This document shows, piece after piece, positions 9,674 through 18,956 of a stretch of 64,000 nucleotides of DNA. How positions within the stretch are numbered: the stretch's first letter is position 1; every line of letters starts with the position of its first letter. The stretch lies in assembly GCF_016591975.1 (NCBI RefSeq), contig NZ_AP024169.1, positions 1,660,001 through 1,724,000 of the forward strand, in the 5' to 3' direction. The translations under genes and the position numbers were made by a program. This DNA comes from Anaeromicropila herbilytica. Its GTDB lineage: Bacteria > Bacillota > Clostridia > Lachnospirales > Lachnospiraceae. The notes beneath the pieces were generated by a model that was not told where the DNA came from, searched no databases, and saw nothing but the letters and a program-made list of their open reading frames with translations.

Positions 9674-9951
9674 GTCGGACAAATGACCTGATTTTAGTTG
9701 GCTCAGGCAATTTATACAAAATGGAAAAACTTATGCTTCATTGAAAAGGTATAAGAAGTTCTAACTCTTAGATTATTTTGTGTAAAGCATATCATGAAAC
9801 AGATAACTCGCTTCGCTTAAACAGATCTGTTTCATGATATTACACAAAATCATCTAAGAATAAGAACTTCTAATACTTTTTCAAAGGCGCAATCGCTTTT
9901 TCCATTTTGTATAAATTGCCAGGCAAGATTATGAAAGGTCATTTGTCTGAC
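9674..9951. repeat. 278-bp near-perfect palindromic element
   Basis: Terminal repeats GTCGGACAAATGAC and GTCATTTGTCTGAC close a structure whose arms (about 9674-9800 and 9816-9951) are complementary almost throughout, with a short loop near 9803-9815. It carries no ORF and is unrelated in sequence to the GATTAGAG element family. It looks like a non-autonomous foldback element or MITE. It could also fold as a very long RNA hairpin after the EcsC gene. Confidence 0.75.
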
Positions 9952-10091
9952 TAGTTTTATCAAATAGATTATGGAGTAATAGTTTTTAGATAAAGTAGCG
10001 AAAAAGAAAAGTAAATAAAAAAAGTAAATAAAGAAATAAAGTTAAAAAATAAAAAAAGTAATGCAAGGAAAAAAGAAAGGGATACATAACA

Positions 10092-10928
10092 ATGAAATTA
10101 TCAGTTTTTTATGAGCATATTACAGAAGCAGTGAGCCAGACTGGAAAGTCGATGGAAGAAATCTTAGCAGAAGTAGCAAAGGCAGGGATTCGGGGTGTTG
10201 AGATTGAAGATCGCCGCTTGATGAATGAGGAAGAGTGTATTATGAGACAGTTAAGGAAAAAAGGAATGGAAGTTAACTGTATCTATGGTTTTTTTGACTT
10301 TGGAAATCATCCTGAGATTGATAAAGGAATGACGTTATTGGATATGGCAGGAAGAGTTGGAGCCAAGAAGGTGCTTGTGATTCCTGGATTTATCAGGGAG
10401 GGAGAAGATCGTGAGCTTGCTTTAGAGAACATGAAGAATGTATTGGCTGTATTATGTAGAGAAGCTGAGAATAGAGGGATTCAAGTTGGAATGGAGGATT
10501 TTGATGATTCGATTGCTCCATTTGCAACTACGAAACAACTATTATGGTTTATGGAGAATGTGCCGGGATTAACTTGTACTTTTGATACAGGAAATTTCTT
10601 ATATAGTGAAGAAGATGCTCTTGATGCTTTTGAAGCATTAAGACCACATATTGCAAGTGTTCATTGTAAGGACCGTTCTTTGGAGTATAAAGAGGGAGAA
10701 GAGGCAAAGATTACAATTCAAGGTAGAAGATTATATTCTTCTGCAGTTGGATCTGGTTGCATTCCGATGAAGGAGATAGTATCAGAATTATTGCAGAAGG
10801 GTTATGAGAGTAGTTTTGCAATTGAACATTTTGGATCGATGAATCAGTTGGAGGATATGAAGGCATCGGCGAAGTGGTTATTACATTTAGAGCTTTCAAT
10901 AAAGAGTGAAAGGAATAGAGATATATGA
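10092..10928 (+). CDS. Sugar phosphate isomerase/epimerase (xylose isomerase-like TIM barrel)
   Basis: This 278-aa protein has the AP-endonuclease-2-like barrel of IolE/hexulose epimerase relatives. Probable metal ligands occur in order: Glu in MEDFDD, Asp in FDTGNF, His in SVHCKD and Glu in IEHFG. The exact sugar is unknown. AAAGGGA precedes the ATG. The next gene, a ThuA-like protein, overlaps it by 4 bp, so the two form an operon. The 160 bp upstream are very A-rich and otherwise featureless. Confidence 0.85.
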   Translation: MKLSVFYEHITEAVSQTGKSMEEILAEVAKAGIRGVEIEDRRLMNEEECIMRQLRKKGMEVNCIYGFFDFGNHPEIDKGMTLLDMAGRVGAKKVLVIPGFIREGEDRELALENMKNVLAVLCREAENRGIQVGMEDFDDSIAPFATTKQLLWFMENVPGLTCTFDTGNFLYSEEDALDAFEALRPHIASVHCKDRSLEYKEGEEAKITIQGRRLYSSAVGSGCIPMKEIVSELLQKGYESSFAIEHFGSMNQLEDMKASAKWLLHLELSIKSERNRDI

Positions 10929-11635
10929 TACGAGTAACTGTATGGAATGAATATATTCACGAGCAGAAATATGAAGGAATAAGAAAAGTATATCCGAAGG
11001 GAATTCATGGATGCATTGCTGAGTTCTTAGAAAAGGATGAGAATATAACAGTACAATGCGCGACCTTGGATATGTCAGAGCATGGTCTAACAGAAGAAGT
11101 ATTAGCGAATACAGATGTTCTAATCTGGTGGGGGCATTGTTGCCATGAAGGGGTATCCGATGAAGTGGTTGAGCGTGTGAAGAAATATGTGCTACAAGGA
11201 ATGGGACTGATTGCGCTACATTCTGCGCATCATAGTAAGATCATGAAAAGTCTTCTGGGAACTTCACTCAATCTTAAATGGCATCATGGGGATAAAGAAA
11301 AATTAATATGTGTTAATCCATCTCATCCGATTGCAGCTGGAGTCAGCGAACAGATTATATTAGAAGAGGAAGAAATGTATGGGGAATACTTTGATATTCC
11401 AAAGCCAGATGATGTTGTCTTTCTTGGTTGGTTTGCGAGTGGTGAAGTATTTCGAAGTGGATGTACTTTTACGAGAGGTAGAGGAAAAATATTCTATTTT
11501 CAACCTGGACATGAAGAATATCCAATTTATTATATGACGGAGATTCAGAAGATCATTACCAATGCAGTGTATTGGGCTACTCCTGTAAACTATTTATCAA
11601 AACCTTATGAATGTAAAGAAGCTAAGTGGGAATAA
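10925..11635 (+). CDS. ThuA-like domain protein
   Basis: This 236-aa protein matches the ThuA family, which has a glutamine-amidotransferase-like fold. It has TDVLIWWGHCCHEGVSDEV at about 63-81, ALHSAHHSK at about 97-105 and a late FYFQPGHEEYP segment. ThuA was named from rhizobial trehalose utilisation, but many members sit beside sugar isomerases and dehydrogenases without a defined reaction. The 4-bp overlap with the isomerase gene and the GH43 gene downstream suggest a shared sugar-degradation role. Confidence 0.85.
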   Translation: MIRVTVWNEYIHEQKYEGIRKVYPKGIHGCIAEFLEKDENITVQCATLDMSEHGLTEEVLANTDVLIWWGHCCHEGVSDEVVERVKKYVLQGMGLIALHSAHHSKIMKSLLGTSLNLKWHHGDKEKLICVNPSHPIAAGVSEQIILEEEEMYGEYFDIPKPDDVVFLGWFASGEVFRSGCTFTRGRGKIFYFQPGHEEYPIYYMTEIQKIITNAVYWATPVNYLSKPYECKEAKWE

Positions 11636-11798
11636 TGGTATGACTTGTAACTGTGAAGTTAATTGAAAAGTTACAAATATAGTAATTTGAAAGATGGAAA
11701 AGTGTTGTCTGTTTTGTGCTATTTGTTGGCATTATCGTTATAGAAATCTGTATAGTAATATGTTACGATGCAACTATAAAAACCTAAATAAGGTAAAT

Positions 11799-11826
11799 AT
11801 ACATAACGTAAATTTGCGTTACATAT
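11799..11826. promoter_or_regulatory. Palindromic candidate operator upstream of the GH43 gene
   Basis: An imperfect palindrome centred on AAATTT has half-sites ATACATAACG and CGTTACATAT. It ends two bases before the AAGGAGG of the GH43 gene. The position suits an operator or an RNA hairpin controlling that gene. The cognate regulator is unknown. Confidence 0.4.
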
Positions 11827-11841
11827 TAAGGAGGTTACTAC

Positions 11842-13173
11842 ATGCCAAATCCATATCTACCATTGTGGGAATACATTCCCGACGGAGAACCTAGAGTGTT
11901 CGGTGAGCGTGTCTATGTATATGGCTCACACGATAATGCTAATTCAGACAAATTCTGTGACTACAAATTAAAGGTGTGGTCAGCATCGATACATGATTTA
12001 AATAATTGGACATGTCATGGCCATATCTTCCATACGAGAGAGGACAGAGATCATAGTTCAGATACTTCATGGTCAGATGGTGATCTCTATGCTCCAGATG
12101 TTGTTGAAAAGGATGGAAAATACTATCTATACGCTTACATTATGGGCGCTAAGGGCTGTGTTGCAGTAAGCGATAGACCAGAAGGACCATTTAGGTTGGT
12201 ATCCCAATATAAGTACAACATTCCAGAGGGAAAAGGCGAAGATTGCTTTGGAAATGGATGGTTCATTGATCCAGGTGTTCTTGTTGATGATGACGGAAGG
12301 GTATATATATACTGTGGATTTGAAAGTTCCTTCGCTGCCGAGATTAATCCAGAGAATATGTTCGAGGTTCTTGATGGTACTTATAAGGATGATATTATTC
12401 CGGTTGAGCAACCATTTGCATTCTTTGAGGCTTGTTCTCCAAGAAAGATTGGTGATACATATTATATGATCTACTCTCCGAAGGTAGGAAGTAGACTAGT
12501 TTATGCTACATCGAAGTCTCCAATGGGACCATTTGAATACCAAGGCGTTATTGTTGATAATGGAGTTAATTACCCAGGTGGCAATGATCATGGTTCAATC
12601 TGTAAGATTAAGGATCAATGGTATATCTTCTATCACCGTATGACAAATGGAACTGTGATGTCAAGGCGTGCCTGTGTTGAGAAGATAGAGATTCTAGAAG
12701 ACGGAACTATTCCAGAGGTAGAGATGACATCACTTGGTTTTGAAGATTCCTTATCTCCTTATAAGATAACACCGGCAGAACTTGCTTGCGTATTAATTGG
12801 TGGTTGTTTTATTACGGAGAAAAATATAGTATCAAGACCAGTCACAGCGATTACAAGTGGTTGCATTATTGGTTATAAATATTTTGACTTTGGTGAGGAT
12901 TACTCAAGCAAAACAATGAAATTTAACACAGTAGTAAGAGGCACAGGTTGTAAATCAAGAATTCGAATTCTAATAGATGATTACGAACATGGCGAAGAAA
13001 TAGGTTACTGTGATGTTGAAGCAGAAGATGGTGTTTACAGTTCTGTAGTAACCAATGTAACAGGACGCCATGCAGTATATTTTGTAATTGAAGATCGATT
13101 TGGTGGATGGTTTACGGATATGTTTAAAGGAAGACATTTATTTGAGTTAGAATCCTTTGTATTTATCAAATAG
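11842..13173 (+). CDS. GH43 family glycosidase (arabinosidase/xylosidase type)
   Basis: This 443-aa protein has the five-bladed propeller motifs of GH43: Asp14 in YIPDGEP (general base), Asp143 in FIDPGV (pKa modulator) and Glu196 in FFEACSP (general acid). Residues from about 320 form a separate beta-rich domain, probably carbohydrate-binding. There is no signal peptide, so it should act on imported oligosaccharides from arabinoxylan or arabinan. AAGGAGG lies 8 bp before the ATG. The gene follows the isomerase-ThuA pair after about 200 bp and converges on the LysR gene. Confidence 0.87.
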   Translation: MPNPYLPLWEYIPDGEPRVFGERVYVYGSHDNANSDKFCDYKLKVWSASIHDLNNWTCHGHIFHTREDRDHSSDTSWSDGDLYAPDVVEKDGKYYLYAYIMGAKGCVAVSDRPEGPFRLVSQYKYNIPEGKGEDCFGNGWFIDPGVLVDDDGRVYIYCGFESSFAAEINPENMFEVLDGTYKDDIIPVEQPFAFFEACSPRKIGDTYYMIYSPKVGSRLVYATSKSPMGPFEYQGVIVDNGVNYPGGNDHGSICKIKDQWYIFYHRMTNGTVMSRRACVEKIEILEDGTIPEVEMTSLGFEDSLSPYKITPAELACVLIGGCFITEKNIVSRPVTAITSGCIIGYKYFDFGEDYSSKTMKFNTVVRGTGCKSRIRILIDDYEHGEEIGYCDVEAEDGVYSSVVTNVTGRHAVYFVIEDRFGGWFTDMFKGRHLFELESFVFIK

Positions 13174-13186
13174 AGTATCTAACGTT

Positions 13187-14086
13187 TTACATCGTATCAA
13201 TCTCATTATTTAGTAGAAATTTGATGAATTCATTCGAGGTCACACTAATTGGGTGATGTGGATCATATAACATACAGATCTGCCTTGATGGAATCTCTTC
13301 TTCTAGAAGAATCTCAAAGACATCACCCTTTTGAATACTTTCTCTTGCAATATCTTCTGGTATGAACCCAATTCCAAGGTTATGTTGTACCATTGGAAGT
13401 ATCAAGTCAGAAGTGGCGGAATCAATCGTAGGTGATAAGACAATATTATATTTTTGAAAGATCTGCTCAAAGAATTCTCTGGACTTCGTGCCTTGAGTAA
13501 AACTAATGAGTGGATAATGAATCAGATCTTTGATAGATAAGGTCTGATTTTTTAATTGGGCAAAATTAGAACTACCAATAAGAATATCTTTAAATTCCTT
13601 TAATTTTTTAACTTGAATTGGAGTTTCCACTTCAAAGGGAGTGGCAGTAAAAGCCATATCAACAATTCCATTTTTCAAGGATTGAATTGCTTCTAAGGTA
13701 CCATAATTATTGATTTTGAATTTTACATTAGGATATAGAAGATGGAATTGATCGAGCGCATGAAATAGAAAGCAATGGAGAGCTGCCTCAGTTGCACCAA
13801 TATATATCGTTCCACTGTGCAAGCCTAGAGAATTACTTAATTCAGCCTCACCTTTTAAGAACTGTTCGCATCCAAGTGATACATATTCATATAGACGAGA
13901 TCCTTCTGGGGTTAATTCAATACCGCGATTACCACGAATGAAAAGGCGGCACCCAATCTGGTGTTCAAGAGTCTGCATGGTATGGCTCACCGAAGATTGA
14001 CTTGTAGATAAGACGTTGGCTGCTTTGGTAAAATTTTTATATTTACATACATAATAAAATACACGGTAATAATCGTAACTAATCAT
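13187..14086 (-). CDS. LysR family transcriptional regulator
   Basis: This 299-aa regulator has an N-terminal winged helix (FTKAANVLSTSQSSVSHTMQ) and a C-terminal periplasmic-binding-like effector domain. The frame is open to an ATG at 14125, but the ATG at 14086 begins MISYDYYRVFYYV and has AGGAGT just upstream. It is transcribed divergently from the YoaK-like gene, which is its most likely target. It converges on the GH43 gene with a 13-bp gap and no clear terminator. The inducer is unknown. Confidence 0.9.
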   Translation of the reverse strand: MISYDYYRVFYYVCKYKNFTKAANVLSTSQSSVSHTMQTLEHQIGCRLFIRGNRGIELTPEGSRLYEYVSLGCEQFLKGEAELSNSLGLHSGTIYIGATEAALHCFLFHALDQFHLLYPNVKFKINNYGTLEAIQSLKNGIVDMAFTATPFEVETPIQVKKLKEFKDILIGSSNFAQLKNQTLSIKDLIHYPLISFTQGTKSREFFEQIFQKYNIVLSPTIDSATSDLILPMVQHNLGIGFIPEDIARESIQKGDVFEILLEEEIPSRQICMLYDPHHPISVTSNEFIKFLLNNEIDTM

Positions 14087-14180
14087 AATAACACTCCTGA
14101 CATGAAAAATTAATATACCAATCATATGATATTATCATTTTACAATATGATAAATGGAAAGTATACTAAAATGTAATAGA

Positions 14181-14246
14181 TGTTGGGGGGCGAAAGCCAT
14201 AGTTTACTTTGTTGAGTGTATATTATGAATGGCTTTCAAATCCAAT
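14181..14246. repeat. Short hairpin, possible relic of the GATTAGAG MITE family
   Basis: GAAAGCCAT (14192) pairs with ATGGCTTTC (14229). The loop side carries TTTGTTGAGTGTATAT, which closely resembles the arm of the element at 3726. It lies in the LysR-YoaK intergenic region and may be a deleted copy or an operator-containing leader. Confidence 0.35.
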
Positions 14247-14286
14247 ATCAAGTAATAGTGATTGTTATGGCAGAATGGAGATTAAA

Positions 14287-15027
14287 ATGAATCCAATAGA
14301 GACAAAAGTAATAAAAACAGAAGTAAAAAGAAGTGAATTAGTACGATATTCTATGCTTACCTTTTGTGGAGGTTTTGCAGGTATATATAGTTATATCATG
14401 TGTGACAGAATATTCGCAAACGCGCAGACGGGGAATCTTCTGAATCTGATGTTAGCTGTAAAAGCAGGTAGTCCTCTACAAGTCATATTGCATATAGTAC
14501 CTCTTATTCTATATATTCTTGGAATTACATGTACCATATTATTGCCTAACTATCTAAAGAATAGAAATAGCTCTCTTAGTTGGGAGAAGTGTTGTCTATT
14601 AATAGAAGCAGCTTGTATGGGAATTGTGTGCTTACTACCAATGAATATCTCACCGATTCTATATATATCACCAATATTCTTTGCATCCGCTTTGCAGTAT
14701 AATACATTTAGAACATGCAATGGAATCAATTTATCAACTCTATTTTTTACCAATAATATTCGACAGTTAGTGATTAGCTTTTGGAAAAATAAATTAGATA
14801 AGAATAAAGAGGAGCAGTTTAAAATGAAGATTTATGGGATGGTTCTTCTTAGCTTTCTGTTAGGTGGTTTTAGTTGCCTGGTCTTGGTAGAGCATTTCAA
14901 GCAATTCACGATATTAGTATCTAGTATGATATTGTTGGGAAATTGTTTGTTCGACGATAATCTTGTAGTGAAAATAAGTAAACTAAATGATAAAAATAAG
15001 GTAAATGATAGACCGTTTCAGTATTGA
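14287..15027 (+). CDS. YoaK/DUF1275 family membrane protein
   Basis: This 246-aa membrane protein has about six hydrophobic segments. It carries the DUF1275 signature near the N-terminus (GGFAGIYSYI, then ANAQTGNLLNL). ATG 14287 has GGAG 6 bp upstream. A longer frame to 14209 reaches into the hairpin and is not preferred. No function is established for the family. Divergent placement from a LysR regulator suggests regulation by it. Confidence 0.82.
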   Translation: MNPIETKVIKTEVKRSELVRYSMLTFCGGFAGIYSYIMCDRIFANAQTGNLLNLMLAVKAGSPLQVILHIVPLILYILGITCTILLPNYLKNRNSSLSWEKCCLLIEAACMGIVCLLPMNISPILYISPIFFASALQYNTFRTCNGINLSTLFFTNNIRQLVISFWKNKLDKNKEEQFKMKIYGMVLLSFLLGGFSCLVLVEHFKQFTILVSSMILLGNCLFDDNLVVKISKLNDKNKVNDRPFQY

Positions 15028-15040
15028 GACGGTCTTTATT
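15010..15040 (+). terminator. Terminator overlapping the yoaK-like stop
   Basis: An 11-bp stem with one mismatch (AGACCGTTTCA and TGAGACGGTCT) is followed by a T-rich tail. The gene's last codons and its TGA lie inside the hairpin. Confidence 0.75.
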
Positions 15041-15152
15041 TATCTTAATAAAAGTTAATTATAAGAAATATCATTAATACATTATAGTCAAAACGGTATA
15101 AACGTTTTATCATACTAATCCAACAAAAATATACTGATTCAAAAAAAATCAA

Positions 15153-16334
15153 TTAATCATCAGATTCTTCATCTTCCCACCGATATACTACCTCTCCATT
15201 AATGATAGTGCAAACGGTGTGTGTAAAGACTTCCATAGGATTGCCTGTAAATATAGCGATATCAGCGTCTTTGCCTACCTCAATACTTCCAACTCGGTCA
15301 CTAACCCCACAGATTTCAGCTGCATTGATTGTAATAGCTTTCAGTCCTTCTTCAACACCAAGACCTTTTTTGGCGGCTAAGCCAGCACAAATGGGTAGAT
15401 ATTGTATGAGTGAGACAGGATGATCAGTAGTGATTGCAACTTTTACCCCTTTTTTGGCTAGGACACCAGCTGTTTTAAAGTCTGCATTCTGAATCTCTAT
15501 TTTATTTCTACAGCTCATTCCAGGTCCTAGAATCGCAGGATAACCACTTTCTTTAATTGCATCTGCAATAATATGGCCTTCTGTACAGTGATCTAGAGTA
15601 AGATTTAATCCGAATTCTTTGGCGATTCGAATTGCTGTTAGAATGTCATCGGTTCGATGGACATGGGCTTTTAGTGGAATTTTTTTCTCTATCACCGGCA
15701 TCCAACATTCCATATTGAAATCTTTTTCAAAATTCTCATTAACAGCAATCGCAGCATCTTTACTTTTTTTATATTGAATAGCACTAAATAATTGTTCTCG
15801 AAGAAGAGAAGCAATTGACATTCTAGAAGATGGTTGTTTATTCAGATCTTTATATGATCTTTTAGGATTTTCGCCGAAAGCTATTTTCATAGCAGCAGGT
15901 TCCATTATAGCCATCTTATCAATTACCCGTCCATGAGTCTTCATAAATACAAACTGCCCTCCAACAACATTGTTACTACCAGGACCTGTCATAACTCCGG
16001 TGATACCTGCTTGTATCGCATTATGAAAGGCAGGATCTAAAGGATTCACTGCATCTAGGGCACGCAGATAAGGAGTGACTGGTGTCGTGCATTCATTACA
16101 GTCTTCTCCCTCGGCTCCTTTTTTTTCTTCTGATATTCCAATATGGCAGTGAGCCTCGATGATTCCAGGAAGTACCCAATAACCATTCGCATCAATTACG
16201 GTATCGTCTTCTTTGGATGGAATATTGTTCTTATCATCTACAGCAATAATTTTCTCATGATCTATAGCAATACTACCTTGTTCAATTATACGTGCTGCCA
16301 TTGTAAATATTTTTCCATTCTTTATAATTAACAT
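15153..16334 (-). CDS. Amidohydrolase (imidazolonepropionase-like)
   Basis: This 393-aa metal-dependent hydrolase has the HxH motif at His62/His64 (EAHCHIG). Further candidate metal ligands occur in KAHVHRT, LDHCTEG and ITTDHP. The flanking N- and C-terminal strands form the small beta domain typical of the superfamily. The true substrate cannot be deduced; related clostridial proteins are annotated only as amidohydrolases. TAGGAGGC lies just upstream of the ATG. The gene is alone on its strand. Confidence 0.85.
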   Translation of the reverse strand: MLIIKNGKIFTMAARIIEQGSIAIDHEKIIAVDDKNNIPSKEDDTVIDANGYWVLPGIIEAHCHIGISEEKKGAEGEDCNECTTPVTPYLRALDAVNPLDPAFHNAIQAGITGVMTGPGSNNVVGGQFVFMKTHGRVIDKMAIMEPAAMKIAFGENPKRSYKDLNKQPSSRMSIASLLREQLFSAIQYKKSKDAAIAVNENFEKDFNMECWMPVIEKKIPLKAHVHRTDDILTAIRIAKEFGLNLTLDHCTEGHIIADAIKESGYPAILGPGMSCRNKIEIQNADFKTAGVLAKKGVKVAITTDHPVSLIQYLPICAGLAAKKGLGVEEGLKAITINAAEICGVSDRVGSIEVGKDADIAIFTGNPMEVFTHTVCTIINGEVVYRWEDEESDD

Positions 16335-16610
16335 ATTTGCCTCCTAAATCTTGACTTAGGAGTATTCTGCCCAATTTTTGTGAAAGTCATAATGCTTTTT
16401 GAAGTTTCATTTATAAGATAATAACGGGAGTATTTAAAATCTTCATCATATATAATGGATTTCAATGGTATATTATAGTATGATTAGGGGTAATAGGATA
16501 TAAGTTTTTAATTATTATGAACTTATCTGAAATAAATTAACTAGGTATTATAGAAATAATTGAAAGTTGAAAATACTTAGTAGATATTATAGGAGATAAA
16601 GATAAAATAA

Positions 16611-17396
16611 ATGTTAAAAAAACATGGTATAGCTATTGTTGCAACTTGTTCGTTAATTATGGCAGTTATAGGAATGGTGGGTTATTTATATGGATTGAAT
16701 AGTTTTGCTGAAATAGATACTCCAAATGAGCATAAATCCGTTTGGCCTAGTATGATTTTCTGGATGAGTGCAATATTTTTTAGTATTTTTTGTCTTATTT
16801 GTTTTATAAACTTACTTTTATTATTGCCTAAACGACTTTCATTACTAAAAACAGCACACGTGTTTAAACATATAAATCCTGCTTTTAGTAATCATAAAGT
16901 AGTAGCATGTATGTTTGCGTATATGTCTATAATAGTTACTTTTTTTGGATTTATAACACTATTAAATATTGAATACTCATATAATGACAAAGCAAATGAG
17001 TTTGCTTATTACATGAGTGAATATGATAAATGGGAAAGTAACCATAAATACTGTGTAAAAAAATATAAGAATTTAACTCATTTCTTGGATCATAAGGAAT
17101 TTAATTGGTACAAAGAAAATACAATATATTCAAAAAGTACAGGATTTTCAACGGAGTTTAAGAAATTATATATTGATTCAAGTAAAAAAAATCTAGAAAA
17201 AGTGATTGTATTTACAAATGTTTTTAAAAACCTAACTGAAAATTTTTATTTTTCAATTCAAACAGTTAGTACTTTAGGATATGGAAATATTACACCAAAT
17301 ACTTCACTTGGTATGGGTTTAGTATCTACATTTGTTTTAATAGGGCAATTTACATCTGTTATGGTGATTGGTGTTGCGTTAGCTAAGGATGATTAA
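16611..17396 (+). CDS. Two-pore-domain-like potassium channel protein (Ion_trans_2)
   Basis: This 261-aa membrane protein has hydrophobic segments at about 7-29, 47-73, 98-121 and 238-258. A pore loop with the K+ selectivity filter TLGYG (221-225) precedes the last helix. A soluble helical region (about 122-195) separates the third helix from the pore. No cytoplasmic RCK domain is present. The only Shine-Dalgarno-like match (AGGAG 16591) is about 15 bp from the ATG, an unusually long spacing. Confidence 0.82.
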   Translation: MLKKHGIAIVATCSLIMAVIGMVGYLYGLNSFAEIDTPNEHKSVWPSMIFWMSAIFFSIFCLICFINLLLLLPKRLSLLKTAHVFKHINPAFSNHKVVACMFAYMSIIVTFFGFITLLNIEYSYNDKANEFAYYMSEYDKWESNHKYCVKKYKNLTHFLDHKEFNWYKENTIYSKSTGFSTEFKKLYIDSSKKNLEKVIVFTNVFKNLTENFYFSIQTVSTLGYGNITPNTSLGMGLVSTFVLIGQFTSVMVIGVALAKDD

Positions 17397-17570
17397 GTGG
17401 AAGAATTAATCGAAATTAGAGAAATTGACTTTATATTATAGTTATGATTATTGTTAGAGTAGGATGAATTATTTTTATTTTGTGAGGTAATATATCTTGA
17501 AGACTGAAATACCCAAAACTATTGGTATGCTATTGCATTATTAACTTTCATTCAATTAATATTATTTTGT

Positions 17571-18125
17571 ATGGAACAATGCGTCTTTCTTTTGGTTCCT
17601 AGGACTGATTATTCTGATCATATGGTAACAATGCTTAGTATGGTTATATTAACAATATGCATGTTAATTATTATTCGAAAGTTCAATATTAACCTTTCTC
17701 TTTTTCCAGCCAAGTTCACTACTGTATACGTCTGTGCCTCGATTATAGCTGCTATTCTATTAATAGTTACACCATCCAATTTTACAGGTGGAATTAAAGC
17801 GATATCATTGCTTATATATGGTAGTATTGTTACTCCAATATTTGAAGAACTAATTTTTCGAGGGTTTATATGGAATAAGCTAAATGCAGTTATTTTAAAA
17901 GAGTGGAAGACTTATATTGTAACGACAATTCTTTTTGCACTGTGGCATTTGGGTTATATTGGTTCAATAGCCTTTCGAGTTAATGAAGGTTTATTCCATG
18001 TGATGATGTGGAAAGTTATTATAGGTTTATGCTATGGAATGGTATTAGGAATGGTTCGTATAAAAACTAAGAATTGTTATTCAACAATCCTATTACATGG
18101 GGTGATGAACATTTTTGGAAGATAG
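17571..18125 (+). CDS. CPBP family intramembrane metalloprotease, probable N-terminal frameshift
   Basis: The 184-aa frame has the CPBP (Abi) motifs EEliFR (Glu92, Glu93, Arg97), His126 in ALWHLGY and a late LLHGVMN. The ATG at 17571 lacks a ribosome-binding site. GAGG at 17484 instead sits before a TTG at 17497 whose frame runs only to a TAA near 17544. In the CPBP frame, the codons from 17508 to 17570 would encode another hydrophobic helix without any start codon. One extra A in the A-run near 17507 would join the two into a protein of about 209 aa. The gene may therefore be disrupted. Such proteins often confer bacteriocin self-immunity. Confidence 0.7.
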   Translation: MEQCVFLLVPRTDYSDHMVTMLSMVILTICMLIIIRKFNINLSLFPAKFTTVYVCASIIAAILLIVTPSNFTGGIKAISLLIYGSIVTPIFEELIFRGFIWNKLNAVILKEWKTYIVTTILFALWHLGYIGSIAFRVNEGLFHVMMWKVIIGLCYGMVLGMVRIKTKNCYSTILLHGVMNIFGR

Positions 18126-18262
18126 TTAAAAAATAGTATATATAGTGCGAGTTTATATGCATTATATATACTATTTTTAATTAAACGATATTATATGTTA
18201 GCAATATATATGTGATTTCTTGAAAAATATGTTTCATCATTCTCACGCATATATAATATGCT

Positions 18263-18463
18263 TTAATCTAAATCATTAAGATCAAAGAGAGTTTCGATGG
18301 GAGTATCTAAAAGTAAAGCTATTTTTATAGCGAGTTTAAGTGAAGGATCATACTTTTCATTCTCAATAGCATTAATCGTTTGTCTAGATACTCCAATCAT
18401 AGATGCCATTTCATGTTGTGCTATATTTTTCTTTTTTCTTAATTCTTTTATATTATTCTTCAT
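18263..18463 (-). CDS. Xre/Cro-type HTH regulator
   Basis: This 66-aa protein is a single HTH_3 domain. It has LRKKKNIAQHEMASMIGVSR as helices 1-2 and QTINAIENEKYDPS as the recognition region. It resembles the small YozG-type regulators found next to short membrane proteins. The gene overlaps the upstream membrane-protein gene by 11 bp, so both are translated from one transcript. The palindrome near the promoter is its probable binding site. Confidence 0.88.
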   Translation of the reverse strand: MKNNIKELRKKKNIAQHEMASMIGVSRQTINAIENEKYDPSLKLAIKIALLLDTPIETLFDLNDLD

Positions 18464-18680
18464 CTTTAATTACAATACCTCTACTCCAATGTCTAATATT
18501 AGATACAATGCTATAAGATAATGCAGAAATAATTAATAATATTGTAGCCCACCTATAATTGTAATCGAAAGCAATACCTAAGACTACATAAACAATCAGA
18601 GATGCTATGGTAATATACCAGGATATTATGATTGATACATTGATATCTTTTTTTGTCATTTCATCAAATTTCTTTTTCAT
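18453..18680 (-). CDS. Small two-helix membrane protein
   Basis: This 75-aa protein has two hydrophobic segments (about 14-38 and 43-60) and charged ends. It is encoded first in the two-gene operon with the Xre regulator. No family was recognised beyond the common Xre/short-membrane-protein pairing. GGGGG-rich sequence upstream (18686-18692 on the minus strand) serves as the ribosome-binding site. Confidence 0.72.
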   Translation of the reverse strand: MKKKFDEMTKKDINVSIIISWYITIASLIVYVVLGIAFDYNYRWATILLIISALSYSIVSNIRHWSRGIVIKDEE

Positions 18681-18700
18681 CTGAATCCCCCTTTTTAGAA

Positions 18701-18786
18701 AATGTCAAAAGTTTTTTACTTTTTAAATATTAACAAGAATGGGAAGTTTTGTCAATAAAAATGTCAAAAACTTTTGACATTTTTTA
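18701..18786 (-). promoter_or_regulatory. Promoter with operator palindromes for the Xre operon
   Basis: On the minus strand a TTGACA (-35, 18750-18755) and a TAATAT (-10, 18727-18732) are separated by 17 bp. A palindrome, AATGTCAAAA-A-CTTTTGACATT, lies at 18756-18786 and abuts the -35. A second copy of its half-site, AATGTCAAAAG, lies at 18701-18711 just downstream of the -10. The two sites bracket the promoter, as expected for autorepression by the Xre protein. Confidence 0.7.
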
Positions 18787-18912
18787 TTTCAACTAACTTC
18801 TAGAGGAGCTGTATTTAAGTAATATAGGAAGGAAAAAAATGTTAAATAAAAAAATGTAACAACTAATAAGATAAAATAGCAAAAAAAGCTTTGAAATATG
18901 TCGAATAAGCAA

Positions 18913-18951
18913 AAAAAGAAGGCGGGTGAAAATTAATTTTGAACGGCACCC
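18913..18951 (-). terminator. Weak candidate terminator after the S8 protease
   Basis: Read on the minus strand, GGGTG...CACCC closes a loop that itself contains AAAATTAATTTT. GCCTTC and seven T follow. The stem is short, so the call is tentative. Confidence 0.4.
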
Positions 18952-18956
18952 TTTTT

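Noticed and set aside
11694..11894. 66-residue frame before GH43
   Set aside because: It has no ribosome-binding site, looks non-coding in composition and overlaps the well-supported GH43 start.
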